64,000 nucleotides of DNA from DATEDA01 sp963820965 (GTDB lineage Bacteria > Pseudomonadota > Gammaproteobacteria > Burkholderiales > SG8-39): assembly GCA_963820965.1 (NCBI GenBank), contig CAWGCC010000027.1, positions 124,001 to 188,000 on the forward strand, in the 5' to 3' direction. Positions 26,799-34,950 of the stretch are shown here, in pieces. Made by a program: the position numbers and the translations under genes. Below the pieces are notes generated by a model, which saw nothing but the letters and a program-made list of their open reading frames with translations, searched no databases and was not told the origin of the DNA. The first letter of the stretch is position 1. The number at the start of each line of letters is the position of its first letter.

Positions 26799-27235
26799 AG
26801 AAGCCGACCGCGTCGGACGACAAGTCCGTCCTCCTCACCGAGGAGCAGATCCTCAAGATGCCGGATTCGGACTACATGAATGCGGCCCAGCTCGCGTTCT
26901 TCCGCGACCGCCTCGTGAAGATGAAGGAGGAGCTGCTCGCCAACGCCGATCTTACCTCCGAGCATCTGCGCGAGAACGACATGGTCCCCGATCCCGCCGA
27001 CCGCGCGACGATCGAGGAGGAGCACGCGCTCGAGCTCCGCACGCGCGACCGCGAGCGCAAGCTGATGAAGAAGATCGACGAGTCGATCTTCCACATCGAC
27101 GACGGCAGCTACGGCTGGTGCGAGGAGACCGGCGAGCCGATCGGCATCCCGCGACTGCTCGCGCGGCCGACGGCGACCCTGTCGGTCGAGGCGCAGCAGC
27201 GCCGGGAGCAGAAGCAGAAGATGTACGGCGACTAG
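26777..27235 (+). CDS. dksA: RNA polymerase-binding transcription factor DksA
   Basis: 152 residues from the ATG at 26777, overlapping cobW by 22 bases. It has the DksA coiled coil (about residues 40-110) with the tip DPADRATIEEEH and a C-terminal globular part GWCEETGEPIGIPRLLARP. Only the first of the four zinc-finger cysteines of E. coli DksA is present (CEET; the second pair is replaced in LSVEAQQ). This variant is common in alpha- and betaproteobacteria. It binds the RNA polymerase secondary channel and mediates ppGpp responses. Its place behind Zur and CobW fits expression during zinc limitation. Confidence 0.93.
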   Translation: MPRQNPVKKPTASDDKSVLLTEEQILKMPDSDYMNAAQLAFFRDRLVKMKEELLANADLTSEHLRENDMVPDPADRATIEEEHALELRTRDRERKLMKKIDESIFHIDDGSYGWCEETGEPIGIPRLLARPTATLSVEAQQRREQKQKMYGD

Positions 27236-27316
27236 CAGTCATCGCGTCGCGGAAGGTGACGCGATGACTGCGCGAACTGGGGCGTCATCGCTCCGCGATG
27301 ATGGCCCAGTTCGCGC
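27236..27316. repeat. two tandem perfect hairpins after dksA
   Basis: Hairpin 1: CAGTCATCGCGTC (27236-27248) pairs with GACGCGATGACTG (27258-27270), 13 bp perfect with a 9-base loop. Hairpin 2: GCGCGAACTGGG (27270-27281) pairs with CCCAGTTCGCGC (27305-27316), enclosing an inner TCATCGC/GCGATGA stem. Both share the GTCATCGC core. No T-run follows, so it is not a classic terminator; it may be a REP-like element or an mRNA-stabilising structure. Confidence 0.65.
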
Positions 27317-27348
27317 GAGGCCGGTAACGGTCGCCGGTACGGTCCTCG

Positions 27349-27975
27349 ATGATCTCGGTCCAGGGACTCAGACACCGCTACGGTGACCGGCAGGTGCTCG
27401 CGCTGGATGCGTGGCGCGCGGCCGTCGGCGAGCGCTGGCTTGTGCTCGGTCCGTCGGGGAGCGGGAAGACGACCTTGCTCGGCATCCTCGGCGGATTGCT
27501 GCGGCCGAGCGAGGGGCGGGTGACGGTCGCGGGCGCGGACCTCGCGGGGCTCTCCGGATCCGAGCTCGACCGGTTTCGCGGGCGGCACGTCGGGTTCGTG
27601 CCGCAGAAGCTCCACCTCATCCCCAGCCTCGGCGTCGAAGAGAACCTCGTGCTCGCGCAGTATCTCGCCGGGCTGGCGCAGGATCGCGCCCGCGCGCGCG
27701 AGGTGCTCGCCGCGCTCGGGCTTGCGGAGCGAGCGCACGCGAAGCCGGCCGAGCTGTCGCACGGCCAGGCGCAGCGCGTGGCCGTGGCGCGCGCGTTGAT
27801 CAACCGGCCCGGCGTCATCCTCGCCGACGAGCCGACCTCCAATCTCGACGATGCGCAGTGCGCGCGGGCGATCGAGCTGCTCGAGTCGCAGGCCGCGGCA
27901 TGCGGTGCGACACTGGTCGTCGCCACGCACGATCAGCGCGTGCGGGCGCGGTTTCCGAACCGGGTCGAGCTGTGA
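27349..27975 (+). CDS. ABC transporter ATP-binding protein (LolD/MacB type)
   Basis: 208 residues. Walker A is GPSGSGKTT (34-42), Q-loop in FVPQKLHL, signature LSHGQAQRVAVARAL, Walker B VILADEPTSNLDD and the switch histidine in VVATHD. The short length and signature place it with LolD, MacB and FtsE-type ATPases that drive mechanotransmission rather than import. Its stop overlaps the start of the FtsX-like permease gene (GTGA), so the two form one complex. The position among zinc genes resembles the Zur-controlled FtsX-type ABC operon of Pseudomonas. Confidence 0.9.
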   Translation: MISVQGLRHRYGDRQVLALDAWRAAVGERWLVLGPSGSGKTTLLGILGGLLRPSEGRVTVAGADLAGLSGSELDRFRGRHVGFVPQKLHLIPSLGVEENLVLAQYLAGLAQDRARAREVLAALGLAERAHAKPAELSHGQAQRVAVARALINRPGVILADEPTSNLDDAQCARAIELLESQAAACGATLVVATHDQRVRARFPNRVEL

Positions 27976-29183
27976 GCCTGGCGCGGCTCAGCCTCGCGTA
28001 CCTCGGGGCGAGGCCGCTCAATACGGCGCTCAACCTCGCGCTCCTTGCGCTCGGCGTCGGGACGATCGCGCTCGTGCTGCTCGCCACCCACCAGGTCGAG
28101 GAGCGGATGGGGCGGGACGCGCGCGGCATCGACCTCGTCGCCGGTGCGAAGGGCAGCCCGATGCAGCTCATCCTGTCGGCGGTGTTCCATCTCGACGCGC
28201 CCACCGGCAACATTCCGCTCGCGGCGGCGAAGCAGCTCGCGCAGAATCGCGCGGTCAGGAAGGCGATCCCGCTCGCGCTCGGCGACAGCTTCCGCGGCTT
28301 CCGGATCGCCGGTACGACGCACGAGTACGTCGCGCACTACGGGGGCGAGCCGGCGGCCGGCCGGCTGTGGCGCGAGCCGATGGAAGCGGTGCTCGGCGCG
28401 GAAGTCGCGCGCACCACCGGGCTCGCCGTCGGCGGCGAGTTCATCGGCAGCCACGGCATCGCTGAAGGCGGCGAGGAGCACGGCGAGCGCCCGTACAAGG
28501 TGGTGGGCGTGCTGAAGCCGACCGGCGCCGTCCTCGACCGGCTCGTGCTCTGCAGCATCGAAAGCGTCTGGTTCGTCCACGTCCATCCCGGCAAGCACGA
28601 GGATCCGAAGGAGGTGCTCGCGGCGTTGCGGGAGGACGAGCAGGAGATCACCGCGCTTCTCATCCAGTACGCGAGCCCGATCGCCGCGGCGACGCTGCCG
28701 CGCTTCGTCAACTCGTCCAGCACCTTGCAGGCGGCGTCGCCCGCGTTCGAGAGCGCGCGGCTCTTCCGCATGATCGGCGTCGGCGTCGAAGTGCTGCGCG
28801 CGTTCGCGCTGGTGCTGCTGGCCGCGGCCGGGCTGTCGATCTTCATCGCGCTCTACAACGCGATGGAGGAGCGCCGCTACGACCTCGCGATCATGCGCAT
28901 GCTCGGCGCATCGCCCGGCAAATTGATGCGCCTCGTGCTGCTCGAGGCGGTGGCGCTCGCGCTGGTCGGCGCCGCGATCGGCCTGGTGCTCGGCCATCTC
29001 GCCGCCGAGGCGGTGGGCGCGATGCTTGCGGCAGAGCAGCAAGGCCGGATCACCGGCGCGACCTGGCTCGCCACCGAGCTCTGGCTCGTCGTGCTCGCCG
29101 TCGGCGTCGGGCTCGTCGCCGGGCTCGTCCCGGCGTGGCGCGCCTACCGCACCGACATCGCCCACACCCTCGCCCAAGGCTAG
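27972..29183 (+). CDS. FtsX/MacB-type ABC transporter permease
   Basis: 403 residues from a GTG at 27972 overlapping the ATPase stop codon. One N-terminal span (TALNLALLALGVGTIALVLL) is followed by a periplasmic domain of about 220 residues and three C-terminal spans with the FtsX-family segment YNAMEERRYDLAIMRMLGAS. This is the topology of LolC/E, MacB and FtsX. With the preceding ATPase it probably moves a lipoprotein-like or other periplasmic ligand, or transmits ATP hydrolysis to periplasmic partners encoded just downstream. The substrate is unknown; the zinc link rests on gene context. Confidence 0.88.
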   Translation: MSLARLSLAYLGARPLNTALNLALLALGVGTIALVLLATHQVEERMGRDARGIDLVAGAKGSPMQLILSAVFHLDAPTGNIPLAAAKQLAQNRAVRKAIPLALGDSFRGFRIAGTTHEYVAHYGGEPAAGRLWREPMEAVLGAEVARTTGLAVGGEFIGSHGIAEGGEEHGERPYKVVGVLKPTGAVLDRLVLCSIESVWFVHVHPGKHEDPKEVLAALREDEQEITALLIQYASPIAAATLPRFVNSSSTLQAASPAFESARLFRMIGVGVEVLRAFALVLLAAAGLSIFIALYNAMEERRYDLAIMRMLGASPGKLMRLVLLEAVALALVGAAIGLVLGHLAAEAVGAMLAAEQQGRITGATWLATELWLVVLAVGVGLVAGLVPAWRAYRTDIAHTLAQG

Positions 29184-29191
29184 GAGGTTCG

Positions 29192-29440
29192 ATGAGACCC
29201 GCTTTCGTACTCATGGCGGCGCTGCTCGCCCTGTCGCCTGCGTTCGCCCAGGAGAAGAAGCCCGAGACCGACGCGGTCAAGAAGGACATCGCCGCCCACC
29301 GCCAGCTCGCGCTCGCCCACGAGAACGCTGCGAAGTGCCTCGAGGCCGGAAAGCCGGAGAAGGTGTGCCACGAGCAGCTCCAGAAGGACTGCAAGGGCAC
29401 CGGGATCGGGAAATACTGCGGGATGCGCCACACGCACTGA
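29192..29440 (+). CDS. small secreted cysteine/histidine-containing protein
   Basis: 82 residues with an AGGAGG ribosome site, starting 8 bases after the permease stop. A signal peptide (MRPAFVLMAALLALSPAFAQ) is followed by a charged helical domain carrying four cysteines (AKCLEAG, KVCHEQ, KDCKGT, KYCGM) and a histidine-rich end RHTH. It is probably periplasmic with two disulfides or a bound metal. No named family was recognised. Its tight packing in the ABC-DUF3299-receptor series suggests a periplasmic partner of the transporter, perhaps in zinc handling (inference). Confidence 0.7.
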   Translation: MRPAFVLMAALLALSPAFAQEKKPETDAVKKDIAAHRQLALAHENAAKCLEAGKPEKVCHEQLQKDCKGTGIGKYCGMRHTH

Positions 29441-29532
29441 GGCCACGCACCGGGAGACCCGTGCTGGCGCTAAACTACCGGTCCCGGTTAGGAACACGGT
29501 CGGCCCGGCGACCAAACTGCCAGGAGCACACG

Positions 29533-30033
29533 ATGAAGCGATTCGTCCTCGCGCTTGCGATCGCCGCGCTGCCGGCGGCGGCGATCGGCCAGGGTGCTCC
29601 CGGCCAGCCGAACCACCCCCAGCCCGGCGCGCCGATCGCGCCCGAGGCCCTCAAGCCGCTACCCGAGGTGAAGGGCGTGGTGTCGTGGAGCACGCTCGCC
29701 CAGGTCGAGCAGGTGAAGGTGAAGGACCGCGTCGTGCCGCAGTATGCCGACGGCGTCCTCAAGCTCAATGCGACCGAGGTGAAGCTGCAGGGCTTCATGA
29801 TGCCGCTCGAGATGGGCGACAAGCAGAAGCAGTTCGTGCTGACGGCGATGCCGCAGAGCTGCGCGTTCTGCCTCCCGGGCGGGCCGGAGCAGCTGGTGCT
29901 CGTCCAGGCGAAGGCGCCCGTGAAGTACACGATGGAGCCGGTCATCCTCAGCGGCAAGCTCGCGGTGCTGAAGGACGACCCGAACGGCCTGTACTACCGC
30001 CTCGACAACGCGGTGCTCACGACCGTCAAGTAA
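29533..30033 (+). CDS. DUF3299 family periplasmic protein
   Basis: 166 residues with a good AGGAG site. A signal peptide (MKRFVLALAIAALPAAAIGQ) and a proline-rich spacer lead to a DUF3299 domain (about 45-165) with VQLQGFMMPLE-like LQGFMMPLEMGD and SCAFCLPGGPEQL. The CXXC pair could bind a metal or a disulfide. DUF3299 genes occur repeatedly in Zur-regulated FtsX-type ABC operons. The biochemical role is unknown; a periplasmic metal-related function is inferred from context. Confidence 0.82.
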   Translation: MKRFVLALAIAALPAAAIGQGAPGQPNHPQPGAPIAPEALKPLPEVKGVVSWSTLAQVEQVKVKDRVVPQYADGVLKLNATEVKLQGFMMPLEMGDKQKQFVLTAMPQSCAFCLPGGPEQLVLVQAKAPVKYTMEPVILSGKLAVLKDDPNGLYYRLDNAVLTTVK

Positions 30034-30036
30034 GCC

Positions 30037-30348
30037 ATGCGCCGAGTCGCGGCCCGTTGGCTCCTGGCGGCTGCGCTCGTCGTCGCGCAGCTCGGGATCC
30101 ACGCGCACGCCCTGTCGCACCTCGGCGACGCGCTATCCGGGCACGACGGCGGGATTCACCAAACCAAGCACGATCCGGCGTCCTGCCTCGCGTTCGAAGC
30201 GGCCGCCGGCGCCGCGGTCGCCCCGTCCGGGCTCACGCTCGGCGGCGAGGCGCCGGATGCCGTCGCGGGGCTCGCTTCCGCCGATCCGCTCCTTCCCTCG
30301 ATCGCGCTCTCTCGCTTCGCGAGCCGGGCGCCGCCTCTCCGTTCCTGA
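30037..30348 (+). CDS. small histidine-rich exported protein
   Basis: 103 residues, starting three bases after the DUF3299 stop. An N-terminal signal or anchor (RWLLAAALVVAQLGIHAHAL) is followed by a histidine-rich stretch (HAHALSHLGDALSGHDGGIH) continuing with QTKHD, then a low-complexity Ala/Gly region with a single Cys. The histidines could coordinate zinc. It resembles small DUF2946-type proteins only loosely. Located between DUF3299 and the TonB receptor on the same strand, so probably in the same operon. Function not assigned. Confidence 0.6.
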   Translation: MRRVAARWLLAAALVVAQLGIHAHALSHLGDALSGHDGGIHQTKHDPASCLAFEAAAGAAVAPSGLTLGGEAPDAVAGLASADPLLPSIALSRFASRAPPLRS

Positions 30349-30448
30349 TCTGCCTGTGAAGTAGCGCGCGGGCCACGCGCCCCACGCGCTCGTCGCACGC
30401 CGCCCGCTCGCGGACTTGCTCCGGAGCCGGGCCATCAGGAGAGCCACA

Positions 30449-32542
30449 ATGCAATTCGAGAAAGCGCCGCTCGCCGCCGCGGTCGCGCTGCTCGTCGGGG
30501 GGTACGCGCAGGAAGCGATCGCGCAGGGCGCGGCCGCCGAACCGCAGCCGCTGCCGCCCACCGTCGTCACCGCCTCGCCGCTCGGCTCCGACCTCTTCTC
30601 GTCGGTCGACCCGGTGAACGTGCTCCAGGGGCAGGGCCTGCAGCTGCGCCGGCAGCCGACGCTCGGCGAGACCGTCGGCCAGGAGGTCGGCGTGAGCTCG
30701 ACCTACTTCGGACCGAATGCGAGCCGGCCGATCATCCGCGGCCTCGGCACGTTCGACATCCGCGTGCTCAACAACGGCCTCGGGATCATCGACGCGTCGG
30801 CCGCGAGCCCCGATCACGCGGTCGCCGTCTCGCCGTTCGCCGCCGAGCGCGTCGAGGTGGTGCGCGGGCCCGCGACGGTGATGTACGGGGGCAACGCGAT
30901 CGGCGGCGTCGTGAACACGATCGACGGCCGCATTGCGCAGGAAGGCATGCTCAAGCCGGTCGACGGAGTCGCCGACTACCGCTACGGCGGCGCGAACTAT
31001 CTCTCGGCGGGCGGCCTGCGGCTCAATGCCGGGAACCAGGCGTTCGTGCTGCATGTCGACGGTTATGCGACGAAGAACCAGGACCTGCGGATCCCGGGGA
31101 GCGCGTGGACGTCCACGGTCCAGGCCCAGCGCGGCGAGGCCGGCCCGTCGGGGCGGCTGCCGAACAGCCAGGGCGACTCCGACACCGTCGGCATCGGCGG
31201 ATCGGTCATGCTGGGCGGCAAGGGCTACGCCGGCGTGTCGTACTCGCAGTTCAACACCACCTACGGCACGGTCGCGGAGCCCGACGTCACGATCGAGCTG
31301 AAACAGGACGCCTGGAACTTCGCCGGCGAGCTGCGCGACACGGTTCCCGGCCTCCGCGCGCTGCGCGCGAAGTACAGCTACACCGACTACCGGCACACCG
31401 AGTTCGAGGGGAGCGAGGCCGGCACAGTCTTCAAGTCGAACGGCTACAACCTGCGCATCGAAGGCCTGCACCGCCCGGTCGGCCCATTGACGGGTGCGGT
31501 CGGACTCGAGATCGTCGACTTCAAATTCTCGGCCCTCGGCGCCGAAGCCTTCTTGCCCGACACGAAGACCAGCAGCGCCGCCGGCTTCATCTACGAGGAG
31601 CTCCCGTACGGGCCGTGGAAGTTTTCCTTCGGCGGCCGCGCGTCGAGCGTGAAGGTGGAAGCGAGCGAGTTCGCCCAGGCGGGCCTGCCCGCGGACTCGC
31701 GCAGCTTCACCCCGTGGAGCGCCGCCGTGGGCGCCTTCTACTCGTTCAGCGAGGCGTGGGGTCTCGGGGCGAACGTCTCGTACACGCAGCGCGCGCCGAC
31801 GTTCCAGGAGCTCTATGCCGACGGCCCGCACATCGCCACCAACGCCTTCGAGGTCGGCGACCGGAGCCTCGGCAACGTGACTTCGACGGCCGTCGACGTG
31901 ACGCTCAAGCGGCGCGGGCAGTTCTTCACCAGCTCGCTCGGCGTCTTCTACAATGCGTTCTCGAACTACATCGCGCAGTTCCCGACCGGCATCTTCCGCA
32001 ATCCCGAGGATCGCAGCGTGACGCCGGACGCGGCGCCGATCGTCGATCCGGACACCGGCGAGGAGGTCGTGCCGCTCGAGCAGTTCGACTATCGACAGGT
32101 GAAGGCGCGCTTCTACGGTGTCGAGGCGGAGGCTCGCTTCCCGATCTGGAACCAGGCTGGCAACCTCGTGACGATGGCGCTGCAGGCCGATTACGTGAAC
32201 GCGACCGACCGCTCGAACGGCCAAGCGCTGCCGTTCATCCCGCCGTTCCGGTTCGGCGCGACGCTGGGGTTTCAGCGCGAGCGGTTCACGGCCGCGGTCG
32301 GCGGGCTCGTCGCCGCCGCGCAGAACCGCGTGCCGCAATTCCAGACGACGACACCCGGGTACAGCAACGTGTTCGCGAGCGCGTCGTACGCGTTCAAGCT
32401 GGGCGACGCGGCGACGCTCGAGGCCTTCCTCCAGGCGACGAACCTCCTCGACGAGACGATCCGCTACAGCACGTCGAACCTCAAGGACATCGCGCCGGCC
32501 GGACGGCGCGCAGTGATGGCCGGCCTGCGCGGGACTTTCTGA
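30449..32542 (+). CDS. TonB-dependent outer-membrane receptor, ZnuD-like
   Basis: 697 residues from the ATG at 30449, with an AGGAG site. Signal peptide, a TonB-box-like TVVTASPLG near residue 40, a plug domain (RPIIRGLGTFDIRVLNNG, ERVEVVRGPATVMYGGNAIG) and a 22-strand-type barrel ending in GLRGTF with the C-terminal Phe typical of outer-membrane beta-barrels. It is of the ZnuD type by general similarity and by position in the zinc block. It would import zinc or a zinc complex using TonB energy. Substrate is inferred. Followed after 8 bases by a tonB gene. Confidence 0.85.
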   Translation: MQFEKAPLAAAVALLVGGYAQEAIAQGAAAEPQPLPPTVVTASPLGSDLFSSVDPVNVLQGQGLQLRRQPTLGETVGQEVGVSSTYFGPNASRPIIRGLGTFDIRVLNNGLGIIDASAASPDHAVAVSPFAAERVEVVRGPATVMYGGNAIGGVVNTIDGRIAQEGMLKPVDGVADYRYGGANYLSAGGLRLNAGNQAFVLHVDGYATKNQDLRIPGSAWTSTVQAQRGEAGPSGRLPNSQGDSDTVGIGGSVMLGGKGYAGVSYSQFNTTYGTVAEPDVTIELKQDAWNFAGELRDTVPGLRALRAKYSYTDYRHTEFEGSEAGTVFKSNGYNLRIEGLHRPVGPLTGAVGLEIVDFKFSALGAEAFLPDTKTSSAAGFIYEELPYGPWKFSFGGRASSVKVEASEFAQAGLPADSRSFTPWSAAVGAFYSFSEAWGLGANVSYTQRAPTFQELYADGPHIATNAFEVGDRSLGNVTSTAVDVTLKRRGQFFTSSLGVFYNAFSNYIAQFPTGIFRNPEDRSVTPDAAPIVDPDTGEEVVPLEQFDYRQVKARFYGVEAEARFPIWNQAGNLVTMALQADYVNATDRSNGQALPFIPPFRFGATLGFQRERFTAAVGGLVAAAQNRVPQFQTTTPGYSNVFASASYAFKLGDAATLEAFLQATNLLDETIRYSTSNLKDIAPAGRRAVMAGLRGTF

Positions 32543-32550
32543 TTCCCGAT

Positions 32551-33249
32551 ATGGCGACGATGTTCGCTCCGGCCCACGACGAGACCGCCCTCATCGCGGC
32601 GAGCGTTGCGGCGAGCGTCGTGCTGCACGGGGCGGTGCTCGCGGTCGGGCCGCCGTTCGGCCGCGAACCGCCATGGGAGCCGCCGCAGGTGTTAAGCGTG
32701 ATGATCCGGGAGCCGCGGGTCGAGTTGGAGGCGCCGCCGCCGCCCCCGCCGCCGGCCCCGGCGACTCGTCCTGCGGCGCCGCGGCCCGCACCGCGCGTTG
32801 TCGCCCCCCGCGCCCCGCCGCCTCGCGCCGAGTCGCCGCCGGTTGCCGCCGCGCCCGGCGAGTCGAGCCCCACCGGGCCCCCTCCCGACGCGGGGCCGCA
32901 AGAGGAACGCCCCGCGGTGCCGGAAGCGCCCACCGTGGCAGGGGCATCCCGCCAACCGGTGTCACCGCCCGACTTCCGCGCCGCCTACCTACGCAATCCG
33001 TCACCGGCCTACCCCGCCGCGGCGCGGCGGAACGGCGAGGAAGGCACGGTCACGCTGCGCGTGCTGGTAAGCATTGAAGGCGCACCGCGCGAGGTGACGC
33101 TCGAGCGCTCGAGCGGTTCGGGCACCCTCGACGCCACGGCCCTTGCCACCGTGAAGACCTGGCGCTTTGTCCCCGCGCGGCGCGGGGGCGAGGCGCACGA
33201 AGCGTGGGTATTGGTGCCGATCGTGTTTCGTCTCGAACCCCGTGTTTGA
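32551..33249 (+). CDS. tonB: TonB-family energy transducer
   Basis: 232 residues from the ATG at 32551. One membrane span near residues 14-32, a long proline/alanine-rich periplasmic linker (about 55-135, with PPPPPPPAPATRPAAP) and a C-terminal TonB domain (FRAAYLRNPSPAYPAAARRN to the end, with TVKTWRFVPARR). It couples the ExbBD proton motive force to the receptor encoded immediately upstream. ExbB and ExbD are not in the window, so it presumably uses complexes encoded elsewhere. Confidence 0.9.
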   Translation: MATMFAPAHDETALIAASVAASVVLHGAVLAVGPPFGREPPWEPPQVLSVMIREPRVELEAPPPPPPPAPATRPAAPRPAPRVVAPRAPPPRAESPPVAAAPGESSPTGPPPDAGPQEERPAVPEAPTVAGASRQPVSPPDFRAAYLRNPSPAYPAAARRNGEEGTVTLRVLVSIEGAPREVTLERSSGSGTLDATALATVKTWRFVPARRGGEAHEAWVLVPIVFRLEPRV

Positions 33250-33309
33250 TACGCGGGGCATCCTGTAGGCCGCGCTGCGGCAAACGCCGCTGCGCTCGGG
33301 CTTCGCGGT

Positions 33310-33338
33310 TTGCCCCGGCTGGGGGGCTGTGGTAGAAC
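33310..33338 (+). promoter_or_regulatory. sigma-70-type promoter candidate
   Basis: TTGCCC (33310-33315), 17 bp, TAGAAC (33333-33338), 47 bases before the TTG start at 33385. Reasonable spacing with imperfect hexamers. Confidence 0.4.
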
Positions 33339-33384
33339 GGTGGGCGGCCCGCTCGGGCCGTCATTCCTAGAGCGCTGATTCAGA

Positions 33385-34830
33385 TTGGCTTTCTCGCTTT
33401 TCGGCAAGAAGCAACCGGAGAAGAAGCCGGACAAGCCTGCTGCGCCCAAGAGCGATGCGCGCCGCCAGGGCGCGCACCGGCCGTCCGCACCGCCTCCGGG
33501 GGCCGACGACGGCATGTCGCTCGACTTCACGAATTACGCGCCGCCGCCAGCCTCGCAGGCGCCGCCAGCCTCGCAGGCGCCGCCGTCCGTCGCGCCGCCG
33601 CAGGGGCCGGCCGCGAAGGGGCCGCCGTCGGGGCATCCCTCGCAGACACCGGCCGCGGCGCCCGCTGGCGGCGACGCATTCAGCCTCGACTTCGGCTCCC
33701 TCGCCGCGGCGGCAGTCGGCCAGCAAGCGCCCTCGGGCGCGCCCGAGCCTGCCAGAGTCCCTGAGCCCAAGAAAAGGCCGAGAAAGCAGCTCGACTCGAT
33801 GCTCTGCATCGAGGTCGAGGAAGGCTCCGGCCATGACATCCCGCCGGCGATTGAAGAGGCCGCGATCCTCTACGCGAACGGCCAGACCGAGGAGGCACGC
33901 GCGCGGGCGCAGAAGGCGCTCGACGGCGAGGATCTGGGCGCCTGGAAGCTGCAGCTGTGGCTGATGCTGTTCGACGTGCTGCATGCGCTGGGGCGCAAAG
34001 CCGAGTTCGAGGAAAAATCGCTCGACTTCGTGGTCAAGTTCGAGCGCTCGCCGCCGACGTGGATCGACGCCCCGACCGCGGCGGTGCGCCAGAACCCGAA
34101 CCTTCGCACGGGCGGCCTCGCAGCGATCGCTGTCACGGGCGTCCTCGGCGCGGCGAGCGCCGCAGCCTTCGATCAGCTGAAGAAAGCCGCCGAGCGCCAG
34201 CCCAAGCTCAGGCTCGATTTCGCGAAGCTGCAGGGCGTCGAGCCCGCCGGCTGCACGCTGCTCCGCGACACGCTGCGGGCGTTCAAGACGGCGAAGAAGG
34301 ACGTCTATCTCACCGGCGAAGCCCGCGTGTTCCAGCTCTTGCGGGAGTCCGGGAAGGCCGGCGACGGATCGGTCGACCCCGCCGTATGGCTGCTCCTGCT
34401 CGATCTCTACCAGATGCTCGGGCTGCAGAACGAATTCGAGGAGGCGGCCGTCGACTACGCGGTGACCTACGAGGTGTCGCCGCCGTCGTGGGAGGCGCCG
34501 CCTCCGCGGCCGAAGCCGCTCGAGATATCGCAACCGATCGCGGTCGAGGGCGGCGACGAGGCGTTCCACGTCGTCGGCGAAGTGGCGGGGCAGAGCGACC
34601 AGATCTTCACCGACATCGCCGCCTATGCCGGCGGCGCCAGCCCGGTGATGCTCGATTTCGGGGCGACGAAGCGCATCGACTTCGTCAACGCCGGGCGGCT
34701 GCTGAACGTGCTCGAGAAGCAGAAGGCCGAAGGCAAGGAGATCGTCGTGCGCGGGGCGGGCGAGATGATCATTGCGCTCTTCGCCGTCATGGGCATCACC
34801 AAGATCGCCCGCATCATCCCGCGCAAGTGA
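33385..34830 (+). CDS. STAS-domain protein with proline-rich N-terminus
   Basis: 481 residues from a TTG at 33385 (MAFSLFGKKQPEKKPDKPAA), the customary start of this betaproteobacterial family. Residues 20-130 are proline/alanine-rich and disordered, including a tandem PPASQA repeat. A helical/TPR-like region (EEAAILYANGQTEEARARAQ) is then followed by two related STAS-like halves, around LDFAKLQGVEPAGCTLLRDT and MLDFGATKRIDFVNAG-RLLN, separated by another helical stretch. STAS domains bind nucleotides or partner proteins in signalling. It precedes hslVU but hslV has its own heat-shock promoter. Function unknown. Confidence 0.75.
   Translation: MAFSLFGKKQPEKKPDKPAAPKSDARRQGAHRPSAPPPGADDGMSLDFTNYAPPPASQAPPASQAPPSVAPPQGPAAKGPPSGHPSQTPAAAPAGGDAFSLDFGSLAAAAVGQQAPSGAPEPARVPEPKKRPRKQLDSMLCIEVEEGSGHDIPPAIEEAAILYANGQTEEARARAQKALDGEDLGAWKLQLWLMLFDVLHALGRKAEFEEKSLDFVVKFERSPPTWIDAPTAAVRQNPNLRTGGLAAIAVTGVLGAASAAAFDQLKKAAERQPKLRLDFAKLQGVEPAGCTLLRDTLRAFKTAKKDVYLTGEARVFQLLRESGKAGDGSVDPAVWLLLLDLYQMLGLQNEFEEAAVDYAVTYEVSPPSWEAPPPRPKPLEISQPIAVEGGDEAFHVVGEVAGQSDQIFTDIAAYAGGASPVMLDFGATKRIDFVNAGRLLNVLEKQKAEGKEIVVRGAGEMIIALFAVMGITKIARIIPRK
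33543..33578 (+). repeat. tandem 18-bp repeat inside the STAS gene
   Basis: Two exact in-frame copies of GCCGCCAGCCTCGCAGGC, encoding PPASQA twice in the disordered linker. Slippage could change the copy number without a frameshift. Confidence 0.8.
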
Positions 34831-34864
34831 CCCGCATCGGCGCCGCGTCCGCGGCGCGCGCGGG

Positions 34865-34890
34865 TCGTCCCGGCGCGAGCCGGGATCCGG
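34865..34890. repeat. short palindromic intergenic repeat, copy 2
   Basis: TCCCGGC-GCGA-GCCGGGATCC hairpin between the STAS gene and hslV, of the same type as the element at 4906-4934. Confidence 0.5.
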
Positions 34891-34894
34891 CGGC

Positions 34895-34923
34895 CTTGAT
34901 CCTCCGCGCACACAACCCCATCT
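34895..34923 (+). promoter_or_regulatory. sigma-32 heat-shock promoter of hslVU
   Basis: CTTGATC (34895-34901), 14 bp, CCCCATCT (34916-34923). This fits the RpoH consensus CTTGAAA-N11-16-CCCCATNT with two -35 mismatches, 28 bases before the hslV ATG. Confidence 0.7.
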
Positions 34924-34950
34924 CCTCCGTTCCCGCGTAAGCTCGCCACG

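Noticed and set aside
26777..27235. DksA lacking three of four zinc-finger cysteines taken as a zinc-independent paralogue
   Set aside because: This single-Cys form is the usual DksA in many beta- and alphaproteobacteria, so it does not by itself show a DksA2-type replacement.
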